This document shows positions 9,255 to 17,764 of a stretch of 64,000 bases of DNA, piece by piece. Each line of letters starts with the position of its first letter. The stretch's first letter is position 1. A program made the translations under genes and the position numbers. The notes under the pieces are model-generated. The model saw only the letters and a program-made list of their open reading frames with translations, was not told the DNA's origin and searched no databases. The DNA is taken from contig NZ_JASD01000005.1 in the NCBI RefSeq assembly GCF_000622385.1, positions 124,001 through 188,000 on the forward strand, given 5' to 3'. Source of the DNA: Sulfitobacter noctilucicola (GTDB lineage: Bacteria; Pseudomonadota; Alphaproteobacteria; Rhodobacterales; Rhodobacteraceae).

Positions 9255-9587
9255 GTGAGCACGCCGGACTTCATTGAAATCGGCACGGATGATCCGGCCC
9301 GCACCGCCGCTTTTTTCGAGGCGGTAATGGGCTGGTGTTGGGAAGACATGGACGGGGGCCAAGGTGGATATTTCACTGACGGAACCCGCAAGGTGGGCAT
9401 GCATAAAGAGAGTACGCCTTGCATGGTTCCCTATCTGTCAGTCGACGACATTGAAGCTTCGGTACTGCGCGTAAAAACGGCAGGGGGCACTGTAATGGGA
9501 GAGATCGCAGATGCCCCGGGCTACGGCCGCTTTGCGACATGCACGGACCCGCGCGGTGTGCGCTTTGGTCTGCATCAGCAAAGCTGA
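9255..9587 (+). CDS. VOC (glyoxalase/bleomycin resistance) family protein
   Basis: The 110-residue protein begins with GTG right after the coxS stop. It shows the VOC pattern: FIEIGTDDPARTAAFFEAVMGW, an internal repeat from VPYLSVDDIEASVLRVKTAGG, and a C-terminal TDPRGVRFGLHQ. VOC proteins bind a metal and small organic ligands; the specific reaction is unknown here. Lying between coxS and coxL with no gap on one side, it is probably cotranscribed and may act on the same or a related substrate. The initiation site is weak, and coupling to coxS translation is likely. Confidence 0.85.
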   Translation: MSTPDFIEIGTDDPARTAAFFEAVMGWCWEDMDGGQGGYFTDGTRKVGMHKESTPCMVPYLSVDDIEASVLRVKTAGGTVMGEIADAPGYGRFATCTDPRGVRFGLHQQS

Positions 9588-9673
9588 GCGGGGGTGCACC
9601 AAGTGTGCGCCTTGCAAGCAACGTTAGAAACGTAAGGTGTCCTTCGCGGGTGCCAATGATGGGAGAGAGAATA

Positions 9674-12094
9674 ATGCCAAAAGATGGTGGAATTGGTGCC
9701 AGCAGCAAGCGGCGCGAGGACGTCCGGTTTCTGACCGGCAACGGTAATTACACAGATGATATCAACATGCGCGGACAGACCTATGTCCATTTCCTGCGCT
9801 CTGATATCGCACACGGCACGTTGAACTCGGTCGACACGTCGGCAGCGGCAGCAATGCCCGGTGTCATCCAAATTTTTACCGGTACGGATTTCGAAGCCGT
9901 CGGCAGCATCCCTTGCGGCTGGCAGGTGACCGACAAACATGGTGAGCCGATGCAGGAACCTCGCCATCCCGTCCTTGCCCACGGCAAGGTGCGCCATGTG
10001 GGCGAACCGATTGCCGCCGTCGTTGCAGAAAGCCTGTCACAGGCCCGCGATGCTGCCGAAGCTATCGAGGTCGACATCGCAGAGTTGCCAGCAGTTGTTG
10101 ACATGAAGGACGCCGTCAAGGAAGGCGCGCCCAAGGTACATGACGATCTGACCAGCAACCTATGCTACGACTGGGGCTTTGTTGAGGAAAACAAAGGCGC
10201 GGTCGATGAGGCGTTCAAGAATGCGGCACATGTCACCACGCTGGAGTTGACCAATAACCGTTTGGTGGCAAACCCGATGGAGCCACGTGTCGCGATTGGC
10301 GACTACAACCGGTCTGATGAAGAGCACACGCTTTATACCACCTCGCAAAACCCGCATGTCATCCGCCTTTTGATGGGCGCGTTTGTTCTGGGTATTCCGG
10401 AGCATAAGTTGCGTGTTGTGGCCCCCGATGTGGGCGGCGGTTTCGGAACAAAAATTTTTCACTATCAGGAAGAGGCGTTCTGCACCTTCGCGGCCAAGGC
10501 GATCAACCGCCCGGTCAAGTGGACATCGACCCGCTCGGAGGCGTTTATTTCGGATGCGCATGGTCGCGACCACGTGACCAAAATCGAAATGGCGCTCGAT
10601 GCGGATAACAACTTTACCGCGCTACGCACCGATACTTACGCCAACATGGGTGCGTATCTGTCGACCTTTGCGCCGTCAGTCCCGACTTGGCTGCATGGCA
10701 CACTGATGGCGGGGAACTACAAGACACCGCTGATCTATGTGAACGTCAAAGCTGTCTTTACCAACACGGTGCCAGTGGATGCGTACCGCGGTGCGGGCCG
10801 CCCCGAAGCGACTTACCAGCTAGAGCGGTTGGTCGATAAATGCGCGCATGAGCTGGGCGTCGATCCGATTGCCCTGCGCCGTCAGAACTTTATCACCGAG
10901 TTTCCGTATGCCACGCCTGTCGCGGTGGAATATGACACCGGCGATTACAACGCGACGATGGACAAGCTTGAGGAAATGACGGACATGTCCGGCTTTGAAG
11001 CACGGCGCAAGGCGTCAGAGGCCAAGGGCAAGCTGCGCGGTTTTGGTGTGAATTGCTACATCGAGGCCTGCGGCATCGCGCCGTCAAACCTTGTGGGTCA
11101 GCTGGGCGCGCGTGCGGGTCTATACGAATCCGCCACGGTACGGGTCAACGCGACCGGCGGTCTGGTCGTGATGACCGGTTCGCACAGCCACGGGCAGGGA
11201 CACGAGACGTCCTTTGCGCAAGTGGTGGCCGAGATGATCGGCATTGATGAGAGCATGATTGATATTGTGCATGGCGATACCTCCAAAGTGCCGATGGGCA
11301 TGGGGACTTATGGTTCCCGTTCGATCGCCGTGGGCGGATCGGCCATGGTCCGCGCGACGGAGAAAATCATCGCCAAGGCCAAGAAGATCGCCTCTCACCT
11401 GCTCGAAGCCTCCGAAGGGGATATCGAGTTGAAAGACGGTGCGTTCAGCGTTGCGGGCACGGATAAATCTGTCGCTTGGGGTGATGTGACACTGGCAGCC
11501 TATGTGCCGCATAACTATCCGCTGGATGACATTGAGCCAGGTCTGGAAGAGACGGCGTTTTACGATCCTTCGAACTTTACCTATCCGTCAGGGGCCTATG
11601 CCTGTGAGGTGGAGCTGGATCCGGAGACGGGTCAGGTCACCATCGAACGTTTCGCGGCTGCGGATGACTTCGGCAACATCATCAACCCGATGATCGTGAC
11701 CGGTCAGGTGCATGGCGGTCTGGCGCAGGGGATCGGGCAAGCACTGCTTGAGAACTGCGCCTACGACGAAGACGGCCAGTTGCTGAGCGCATCCTACATG
11801 GACTACGCGATGCCAAGAGCGTCCGATCTGCCGATGTATGATGTAGACCACTCATGCCAGACGCCGTGTACGCACAACCCGTTGGGCGTCAAAGGGTGCG
11901 GCGAAGCGGGTGCCATCGGATCACCACCAGCTGTTGTGAATGCGGTGCTGGATGCAATGCGTTCGGGCGGTAAGGATATCGGCCACATCGACATGCCGGT
12001 TTCACCAGCCCGCGTTTGGGCGGCGATGAACGGCACGGACGGAACAGCGGCACATGCCGGTGCGACGGCCGCCAACGCAAAACCGAACGGTTAA
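9674..12094 (+). CDS. coxL: CO dehydrogenase-type large molybdenum subunit, form II
   Basis: The 806-residue catalytic subunit of a molybdenum hydroxylase. The active-site loop reads AYRGAGR (residues 370-376), the form II signature; genuine form I CO dehydrogenases carry AYXCSFR with an active-site cysteine, absent here. Other cofactor motifs are present: APDVGGGFGTK, HSHGQGHETSFAQV and GVKGCGEAGAIGSPPAVVNA with the catalytic glutamate. The ATG at 9674 has GGGAGAGAG upstream; the longer frame from 9539 overlaps the VOC gene and is not family-like. It forms a complex with coxS and coxM. The substrate could be CO or another small carbonyl or heterocycle. Confidence 0.94.
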   Translation: MPKDGGIGASSKRREDVRFLTGNGNYTDDINMRGQTYVHFLRSDIAHGTLNSVDTSAAAAMPGVIQIFTGTDFEAVGSIPCGWQVTDKHGEPMQEPRHPVLAHGKVRHVGEPIAAVVAESLSQARDAAEAIEVDIAELPAVVDMKDAVKEGAPKVHDDLTSNLCYDWGFVEENKGAVDEAFKNAAHVTTLELTNNRLVANPMEPRVAIGDYNRSDEEHTLYTTSQNPHVIRLLMGAFVLGIPEHKLRVVAPDVGGGFGTKIFHYQEEAFCTFAAKAINRPVKWTSTRSEAFISDAHGRDHVTKIEMALDADNNFTALRTDTYANMGAYLSTFAPSVPTWLHGTLMAGNYKTPLIYVNVKAVFTNTVPVDAYRGAGRPEATYQLERLVDKCAHELGVDPIALRRQNFITEFPYATPVAVEYDTGDYNATMDKLEEMTDMSGFEARRKASEAKGKLRGFGVNCYIEACGIAPSNLVGQLGARAGLYESATVRVNATGGLVVMTGSHSHGQGHETSFAQVVAEMIGIDESMIDIVHGDTSKVPMGMGTYGSRSIAVGGSAMVRATEKIIAKAKKIASHLLEASEGDIELKDGAFSVAGTDKSVAWGDVTLAAYVPHNYPLDDIEPGLEETAFYDPSNFTYPSGAYACEVELDPETGQVTIERFAAADDFGNIINPMIVTGQVHGGLAQGIGQALLENCAYDEDGQLLSASYMDYAMPRASDLPMYDVDHSCQTPCTHNPLGVKGCGEAGAIGSPPAVVNAVLDAMRSGGKDIGHIDMPVSPARVWAAMNGTDGTAAHAGATAANAKPNG

Positions 12095-12185
12095 GGACAA
12101 AGGGCCCGCGCCACCGGTGCGGTGCCCGTGACATTCAAAAGAAGAGGCACGATCTGCTCGATCGGCAGCTTTGAAAGGAAAGACG

Positions 12186-12977
12186 ATGTATAACTTTGAT
12201 GTAGAAATGCCCGGCACCGTACAAGATGCGGTCAAGGCACTGGGCCGTGAAGAAGCGCAACCCCTGAGCGGGGGGCAAACCCTTATTCCGACGCTCAAGG
12301 CGCGGCTGGCCGCCCCTTCGGTGTTGGTGTCGCTCAGCGGCATCGACGAGATGAAGGGCGTGTGCATGTCGGACGATGGCAAGCTGTGCATTGGCGGCGG
12401 CACCGTCCATGCAACAGTGGCGCGAGAAGCCGCATCACACTATCCGGCACTTGCGGGCCTCGCGGCACGTATTGGTGATCCGGCGGTGCGCAACCGTGGT
12501 ACAATTGGTGGCTCTGTGGCCAACAACGACCCTTCAGCCTGTTACCCCGCAGGCGTACTGGGCAGCGGTGCCACGGTAGTTACCAACAAGCGCGAGATAT
12601 CGGCGGATGACTATTTCCAAGGCATGTTCGAGACGGCCCTCGACGAGGGCGAGATCGTCACCGAGGTAAAGTTCCCGATCCCGCAGGCGGCCCATTACGA
12701 GAAAATGATCCAGCCGGCGTCACGCTTCCCGCTTGTTGCAGTGTTTGTCGCAAAGTTTGCCGATGGTGTGCGTGTGGCTGTGACCGGAGCGTCCAACAAC
12801 GGTGTATTCCGCTGGACCGAGGCCGAGGCTGCCTTGTCGTCCAACTTTGCAGCGGACGTTGTGGCAGGGTTGAGCGTCAATGCGGATGACATGATCAGCG
12901 ATTTGCATGGTACCGGTGAATACCGCGCCCACTTGATTGGTGTCATGACCAAGCGAGCTGTTGCCGCGATCGGTTAA
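12186..12977 (+). CDS. coxM: CO dehydrogenase-type medium FAD subunit
   Basis: The 263-residue FAD-binding subunit hands electrons to the acceptor. FAD motifs are visible as SGGQTLIPTLKARL (about residues 28-41) and NRGTIGGSVANNDPSACYP (about 104-122). The ATG at 12186 has GAAAGGA seven bases upstream. It closes the xdhC - molybdopterin gene - coxS - VOC - coxL - coxM unit, and a strong terminator follows within 25 bp. At 263 residues it is slightly shorter than typical CoxM, but no domain appears to be missing. Confidence 0.93.
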   Translation: MYNFDVEMPGTVQDAVKALGREEAQPLSGGQTLIPTLKARLAAPSVLVSLSGIDEMKGVCMSDDGKLCIGGGTVHATVAREAASHYPALAGLAARIGDPAVRNRGTIGGSVANNDPSACYPAGVLGSGATVVTNKREISADDYFQGMFETALDEGEIVTEVKFPIPQAAHYEKMIQPASRFPLVAVFVAKFADGVRVAVTGASNNGVFRWTEAEAALSSNFAADVVAGLSVNADDMISDLHGTGEYRAHLIGVMTKRAVAAIG

Positions 12978-13002
12978 GGTCCTAAGCGCTCTGAAATCAA
13001 AG

Positions 13003-13031
13003 GCCGCTCACCATCCGGTGGGCGGCTTTTT
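13003..13031 (+). terminator. Rho-independent terminator after coxM
   Basis: GCCGCTCACC (13003-13012) pairs perfectly with GGTGGGCGGC (13017-13026) around a four-base loop and is followed by five T residues. Confidence 0.9.
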
Positions 13032-13127
13032 GCTGTTGATATTGGATAGCGGAACGCTTGCGCCTTAGATGCGTTGTATCCCAACGGCCCGATTTAGGGC
13101 TCCGGTATTCCCAATGAGGACAGTAAT

Positions 13128-14798
13128 ATGAAGACCCTTTTGAAATCTAGCACGGCCATCGGCGTGAGCATTGCAATGGCGTTACCGACATATGCGACGG
13201 CGCAGGACTTTGACAGCTGCGCAATGGACGGGGATCAGATTTTGTTTCCATGTCTGGCCGATAACGAAATCATCCGAAGTGCGGATGAGTTGAATGCTTT
13301 GATCGAGGCCGCGGGCGGTCCGCTGCAAACAGAGGAAACCGGCGCGGCAGAGGATGTGCTCGTCACGCCAACAGACGAAGCTGCCGCGCAAGCCGAGGCG
13401 GATGCTGCTGCGGCGGCACAGGCTGAGGCGGATGCTGCAGCGGCGGCGCAAGCTGAGACGGATGCAGCTGCGGCGGCACAGGCTGAGGCGGATGCTGCAG
13501 CGGCGGCGCAGGCTGAAGCGGATGCTGCAGCAGCGGCGCAAGCCGAAGCGGATACAGCCGCGCAGGCTGAGGCTGAAGCGGCGGCGGCAGCCCAAGCGCA
13601 GGCTGACGCAGACGCCGAAGCGCGCGCAGAAATGGAAGCAAACGCAGCGGCTGCTGCAGAGGCCGAAGCCGCGCGACTGGCCGCTGAAGAAGTTCAGGCA
13701 GAGGCCGACCGCGCTGCCTTGCGCGAAGCACGCGCTGCCGAGCGGCAGGCCGAACTTGACGCCGCCGCTGCTGCGGCCGCTGCTGCCGCTGAAGGGCAGG
13801 GAAATGGCGAAGTCGTGACCGAAGAGGTGACAGAAAACGAGGTTCGCTCGTCCGATCAGGAATTCGAGACAGCGGTTACTGGCACGCAGGAGGCTGCTGA
13901 GAACAATGACGACGACGGTCTGAGCAAGTTTGAGAAAGCTTTGCTGCTGGGTCTTGGTGCTGTTGTGGTCGGATCGGTACTCAAGAACGGCGACAAAGTA
14001 CTGAGCCGTTCCGGCGACCGAGTTGTGGTCGAGGACCCCAACGGGGACCTGCGTGTACTTAAGGATGATGATGCATTGCTGCGTCGTCCGGGCGATCAGG
14101 TAGAGACAGAAACCTTTGCAGATGGGTCTTCGCGGTCAATCGTGAACAAGCCTGACGGATCACGTGTTGTGACGGTCCGGGGGCGCGATGGTACGGTGCT
14201 GCGCCGCGTGAACATTGCCGCAGACGGGACCGAGTACGTTTTGTTCGATGATCTCGTTGAAGAAGAGCGTGTCGTTGTGAACGAGCTGCCGCAGGTTGTC
14301 TCGCAAAGCAATGCGACCGTCGGGACACAAGACGAGAACGCGCTGCGGGCCGCACTCGAAGCAGAGATGAATGCAGGGACGGATCGCCGTTTCTCGCTCC
14401 GTCAAGTGCGTGATATCAAGCAAGTCCGCGCATTGGCACCGGAGCTGGAACTCGACGCTGTGCGTTTTGCGACCGGTTCCGCTGCGATCCGCCCAGAGCA
14501 AGCGCGAAGCCTTGCCCAAATCGGCCGCACGTTAAGTGATCTTGTGCGTCAAAATCCGCGCACTGTTATTCTGGTAGAAGGGCACACAGATGCGGTAGGC
14601 AGCGCCAGTTACAATCTCGCGCTTTCAGACCGGCGTGCTGAAACAGTGGCTTTGGCGTTGACCGAATACTTCGATGTGCCACCAGAAAATATGGTCACAC
14701 AAGGGTATGGTGAAAGTGCGCTGAAGGTTCTGACGCTTTCTGACGAAGCCGCCAACCGGCGCGCAGTTGTCCGAAATATTACAAGTCTCCTGCGCTGA
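13128..14798 (+). CDS. OmpA-family envelope protein with alanine-rich decapeptide repeats
   Basis: This 556-residue protein has a signal peptide (cleavage likely after ATA at residue 25), a low-complexity Ala/Glu/Gln stretch (about 85-225), a short hydrophobic segment (KALLLGLGAVVVGSVL, about 268-285), a Gly/Asp-rich beta region and a C-terminal OmpA domain that binds peptidoglycan (VEGHTDAVGSASYNLALSDRRA, then QGYGESALKV). It probably tethers something in the outer membrane or periplasm to the cell wall. The extended linker contains six near-perfect AQAEADAAAA units. It stands alone between two terminators. The OmpA domain is certain; the role of the long repeat linker is unknown. Confidence 0.88.
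   Translation: MKTLLKSSTAIGVSIAMALPTYATAQDFDSCAMDGDQILFPCLADNEIIRSADELNALIEAAGGPLQTEETGAAEDVLVTPTDEAAAQAEADAAAAAQAEADAAAAAQAETDAAAAAQAEADAAAAAQAEADAAAAAQAEADTAAQAEAEAAAAAQAQADADAEARAEMEANAAAAAEAEAARLAAEEVQAEADRAALREARAAERQAELDAAAAAAAAAAEGQGNGEVVTEEVTENEVRSSDQEFETAVTGTQEAAENNDDDGLSKFEKALLLGLGAVVVGSVLKNGDKVLSRSGDRVVVEDPNGDLRVLKDDDALLRRPGDQVETETFADGSSRSIVNKPDGSRVVTVRGRDGTVLRRVNIAADGTEYVLFDDLVEEERVVVNELPQVVSQSNATVGTQDENALRAALEAEMNAGTDRRFSLRQVRDIKQVRALAPELELDAVRFATGSAAIRPEQARSLAQIGRTLSDLVRQNPRTVILVEGHTDAVGSASYNLALSDRRAETVALALTEYFDVPPENMVTQGYGESALKVLTLSDEAANRRAVVRNITSLLR
13383..13562 (+). repeat. Six tandem 30-bp units coding for AQAEADAAAA
   Basis: Six consecutive 30-bp units encode variants of the same ten residues inside the OmpA-family gene. 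The units differ mostly at third codon positions, with one T-for-A substitution (AQAETDAAAA) and a final degenerate unit. Such repeats can expand or contract by slippage or recombination and change the linker length in frame. Confidence 0.85.
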
Positions 14799-14806
14799 AT
14801 TAAAAA

Positions 14807-14833
14807 GGCCCCGCCGGTTCGCACCGCGGGGCC
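14807..14833. terminator. Bidirectional terminator between the OmpA gene and infC
   Basis: GGCCCCGC (14807-14814) pairs with GCGGGGCC (14826-14833). Towards infC's end on the minus strand it is followed by a TTTTTA run; on the plus strand the tail is weaker (GTTTCAT). It serves both convergent genes. Confidence 0.8.
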
Positions 14834-14855
14834 GTTTCATAATCTGGTCACCGGA

Positions 14856-15401
14856 TCACTTTGGCAGCGGTCCGATCAGCATCACCATCTGGCGACCTTC
14901 CATCTTCGGAAAGTTTTCAACGCGGCCATGCTCTTTGGTGTCTTCGGCAACACGTTCCAGCAGTTCGCGACCAAGGTTCTGGTGGGCCATCTCGCGGCCA
15001 CGGAAACGCAGGGTCACTTTCACCTTGTCGCCGTTTTCCAGAAACTTGAATACATTGCGCATCTTGACGTCATAGTCGTTCGTGTCCGTGTTCGGACGGA
15101 ACTTGACCTCTTTGATCTCGATGATCTTCTGCTTTTTGCGCGCTTCGGCTTCACGCTTCTGCGTCTCATATTTGAACTTGCCGAAATCCATGATCTTGCA
15201 GACAGGTGGATTGGCATTTGGCGAAATCTCGACCAGATCCAGACCGGCTTCTTCTGCCATTACCATGGCACGGGCCGGTGTCACGACACCGACGTTTTCG
15301 CCATCGGCGCCAATCAGGCGGATTTCATTTGAACGGATGTTTTCATTGACGCGCGGGCCGGTGTCTCGTTGCGGCGGCGCATTATGGGGTCTGCGAGCGA
15401 T
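14856..15401 (-). CDS. infC: Translation initiation factor IF-3, ATC start codon
   Basis: IF-3 binds the 30S subunit, keeps it free of 50S and checks the start codon. The C-terminal domain is clear ([47 protein letters not shown]). Full-length homologues need the N-terminal [16 protein letters not shown] segment, which lies upstream of the first GTG (15284). Reading back from there, the frame reaches an in-frame TAG without any ATG, GTG or TTG; the only plausible initiator is ATC at 15399-15401, with AAGGA eight bases before it, giving 181 aa. Rare ATT/ATC starts in infC underlie IF-3 autoregulation. No rpmI-rplT genes follow. Confidence 0.94.
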   Translation of the reverse strand: MARRPHNAPPQRDTGPRVNENIRSNEIRLIGADGENVGVVTPARAMVMAEEAGLDLVEISPNANPPVCKIMDFGKFKYETQKREAEARKKQKIIEIKEVKFRPNTDTNDYDVKMRNVFKFLENGDKVKVTLRFRGREMAHQNLGRELLERVAEDTKEHGRVENFPKMEGRQMVMLIGPLPK

Positions 15402-15441
15402 GGTGGTTGTCCTTAGATTGTTCTAGCTGTTTCGATTGCAT

Positions 15442-15470
15442 AAAGTAGACGGGGCAACGGGGTTCTTCAA
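15442..15470 (-). promoter_or_regulatory. Candidate sigma-70-type promoter for infC
   Basis: On the minus strand TTGAAG (15470-15465) and TACTTT (15447-15442) are separated by exactly 17 bp and lie about 40 bp before the ATC start of infC. The match is good by eye but not tested. Confidence 0.4.
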
Positions 15471-15606
15471 GCCGCTAAATTCGGACCAAGGGCCTTGCGA
15501 TTGATATTATTCCCCCTTGCACCTTTTGGCATGTTTGCGCATGTGACACCTGATGCAATGTGACGCCCGTCCGAGGCTGTTACAGGCGAAAATAAGGGGA
15601 TAGACA

Positions 15607-16743
15607 ATGAAAAACCTGATTTGGATCGTGATCGCGGCGATTATCGCGATTGGCGGCTATATGCTGTATTCCGGTAAAAGCCCGACCGAAATTGCAACAG
15701 AGGCTTCTGATGCTGTAAACGCGCCTGAAGCACTGGAAGCAGCGAGCGAAGCCGCGGGCAATGCGGTTGCCGCGACAGAAGAAACCGTTGCAGCAGCAGT
15801 TGAAGCGACAACGGAAGCGGCAAGTGATGCGGCCGAAGCAGTGAGCGAAACAGCAAATGATGCGGCGACAGCCATTGCCGATGCTGCCGAAAGCGCCACT
15901 GAAGGTGCGGCCAACATCGCCGAGAATGCTTCGGATATGGCAAGCGATGCAGTCGAGAGCGCTTCCGAAGCGGCCAGCGATGTAGCTGACGCTGTGACCG
16001 AGACCGCGACCGATGTGGCCGAAGGTGCCAGCGATGCGGTAGCAAACGTCACAGATGCCGCGTCTGACATGGCCGAAAACGCCAGCGACGCAGCAGGCGA
16101 TGCGGTTGAAGCGACGACCGGCACCGCGACTGACGCTGCAAACACAGCGGCTGAAACAGCCGAAGAGGCAACCGCAGCTGCCAGCGATGCTGCAGCTGCC
16201 ACAACCGAAGCTGCCAGCGATGCCGCAGAAGCCACAACCGATGCGGCTAACGATGCCGCAGAAGCCACAACCGAAGCGGCTAGTGATGCAGCTGAGGCGA
16301 CAAGCGAAGCAGCCACAGATGCTGCAACGGCGACCACTGAGGCGGCAAATGATGCAGCTGAAGCTACAGGCGAGGCCGCGTCAGATGCTGGCGACGCAGC
16401 GGCAGAAGCAGCAAGTGACGCGACAGAGGCGACCACTGAAGCAGCTACTGATGCGGCGGAAGCCACTACCGAAGCTGCGACAGACGCTGGTGAGGCAACA
16501 ACCGAAGCCACGTCCGAGGCGGAAGAAGCGGCTGCAGAAGCTGCTGATGTTTCACCTTCCATGCTTGACCAGTTGCTGACAGTTGATGGTTTTGATCTGG
16601 AAAAGGTCACCACCATGATCGACGAGTCAGAGCTTGGCACACTGCAGAAATCCTTGCTGAGCAAGGGCCTTGAAGCTGCACAGAACGATCCTGAGCTGCT
16701 CAAGACCGCGCTGGAGAAAATCCGCGAAGCGCTCAACATCTAA
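15607..16743 (+). CDS. Membrane-anchored alanine-rich protein of 11-residue repeats
   Basis: The 378-residue protein has one N-terminal hydrophobic helix (IWIVIAAIIAIGGYMLY, residues 5-21) and then about 280 residues of acidic Ala/Thr/Glu/Ser/Asp repeats of the type SDAAEATTEAA, an 11-residue periodicity suited to a long amphipathic helix or right-handed coiled coil. A distinct non-repetitive C-terminal domain follows (about 315-378, SMLDQLLTVDGFDLEKVTTM to the end). It has almost no aromatic residues or lysine in the repeats. The anchor suggests it projects into the periplasm. LEA-like or stalk-like roles are conceivable; no family was recognised. It is a single gene with an AAGGGG site upstream. 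Confidence 0.8.
   Translation: MKNLIWIVIAAIIAIGGYMLYSGKSPTEIATEASDAVNAPEALEAASEAAGNAVAATEETVAAAVEATTEAASDAAEAVSETANDAATAIADAAESATEGAANIAENASDMASDAVESASEAASDVADAVTETATDVAEGASDAVANVTDAASDMAENASDAAGDAVEATTGTATDAANTAAETAEEATAAASDAAAATTEAASDAAEATTDAANDAAEATTEAASDAAEATSEAATDAATATTEAANDAAEATGEAASDAGDAAAEAASDATEATTEAATDAAEATTEAATDAGEATTEATSEAEEAAAEAADVSPSMLDQLLTVDGFDLEKVTTMIDESELGTLQKSLLSKGLEAAQNDPELLKTALEKIREALNI
15760..16545 (+). repeat. Degenerate 33-bp (11-codon) repeat tract
   Basis: This part of the gene codes for roughly two dozen imperfect copies of an 11-residue unit (consensus-like SDAAEATTEAA). The DNA copies are diverged at third positions, so the tract is old rather than freshly amplified. 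It also generates long false open frames on other strands. Confidence 0.7.
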
Positions 16744-16761
16744 GCGCAGAGGCATAAATAC

Positions 16762-16799
16762 AAAAAGGCCGCGTCCGGTGATCCGAGCGCGGCCTTTTT
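16762..16799. terminator. Bidirectional terminator between the repeat protein and fpr
   Basis: AAAAAGGCCGCG (16762-16773) and CGCGGCCTTTTT (16788-16799) form a perfect 12-bp stem with T runs in both directions, placed between two convergent genes. Confidence 0.92.
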
Positions 16800-16831
16800 C
16801 GTTAGAGGTTCGTTCGTCGGTTCTGAAGGTA

Positions 16832-17680
16832 TTACCCTACGAAAGCCTTCTCGATCACGAAATGCTTGGGGTCTGAGTTCGCGCCTTCCTCAAGACCGAA
16901 CCCTTCCAACACTTTCAGAATGTCTTTGTTGAACTCGAGGCTCCCGCAGACCATCGCACGGTCTGTGTCTACCTGGATGCCGTCGATCCCCAGATCCTTG
17001 AACACTGTACCGTCTTCCAGCAGCGTTGTGATCCTGCCCATCTTGGGGCTCTCTTCACGTGTGGTGGTGGGATAGTAGCGGATTTTGGCAAGGTTATCAG
17101 CGCCGATCAGCTCCTGCATCATCTCGTCCGCTTTCAGCTCTTCGATCAGCTTCCGACCATACTCAAGCTCGGCCACATCGCGGCACGTATGGGTTACGAC
17201 TACCTCGTCAAATTTCTCGTATGTCTCAGGCTCGCGCAGAAGCGATGCGAAGGGCGCAAAGCCGGTGCCTGTCGCAAAGAACCAGATGCGTTTGCCGGGC
17301 AGCAGTGCATCATGCACCAACGTGCCGACCGGTTTGGGGCGCAGAATGATCTCGTCACCGGGCTGGATATGCTGGAGCTTGGACGTCAGCGGTCCATCCT
17401 GCACTTTGATGGAATAGAACTCCAACTCGTCATCCCAAGCAGGAGAAGCGATGGAATAGGCGCGCAAAAGTGGTTTCTGTTTGCCTGTCTCCGGATGTGG
17501 ATCACCCATCAGGCCGATCATCACAAATTCGCCCGACCGGAACCGGAGCGAAGCAGGGCGTGTCACGCGGAAAGAAAACAACCGGTCCGTCCAGTGCTTT
17601 ACGGAAGTAACGGTCTGCGCATCGGGCAGGGTCGGGACGGGCTTGGCGGTTTGTGTATTCACTTGGGAATGCTCTGTCAT
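16832..17680 (-). CDS. fpr: Ferredoxin-NADP reductase
   Basis: This 282-residue FAD enzyme moves electrons between NADPH and ferredoxin or flavodoxin. The FAD-binding motif RAYSIASP and the NADP-binding motif GTGFAPFASLL are present, and the C-terminus FVIEKAFVG matches bacterial Fpr types. It lies 84 bp after the sulfite-reduction operon on the same strand. Because that operon encodes a sulfite reductase haemoprotein but no CysJ flavoprotein, Fpr could supply its electrons through ferredoxin; this is inference from proximity. The start at 17680 lacks a strong Shine-Dalgarno sequence. Confidence 0.92.
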   Translation of the reverse strand: MTEHSQVNTQTAKPVPTLPDAQTVTSVKHWTDRLFSFRVTRPASLRFRSGEFVMIGLMGDPHPETGKQKPLLRAYSIASPAWDDELEFYSIKVQDGPLTSKLQHIQPGDEIILRPKPVGTLVHDALLPGKRIWFFATGTGFAPFASLLREPETYEKFDEVVVTHTCRDVAELEYGRKLIEELKADEMMQELIGADNLAKIRYYPTTTREESPKMGRITTLLEDGTVFKDLGIDGIQVDTDRAMVCGSLEFNKDILKVLEGFGLEEGANSDPKHFVIEKAFVG

Positions 17681-17764
17681 GTCTCATTACCGCGAGGCTG
17701 TCCTCGCGACCTTACTGTTATGGGATAGGGAGGGGGCGCGCAATCGGACTGCGCGTCGCAGGGG

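Noticed and set aside
13363..13731. Arg/Leu/Pro-rich open frame on the minus strand of the OmpA-family gene
   Set aside because: It follows the alanine repeat in the antisense direction and has no recognisable domain; a repeat artefact.
15657..16739. 360-residue open frame on the minus strand, opposite the 11-residue-repeat gene
   Set aside because: It is a by-product of the GC-rich repeat codons: the complement of Ala/Glu/Thr repeats lacks stops. Its composition (Ser/Ala/Val-rich) has no family features and it lacks a convincing ribosome-binding site.
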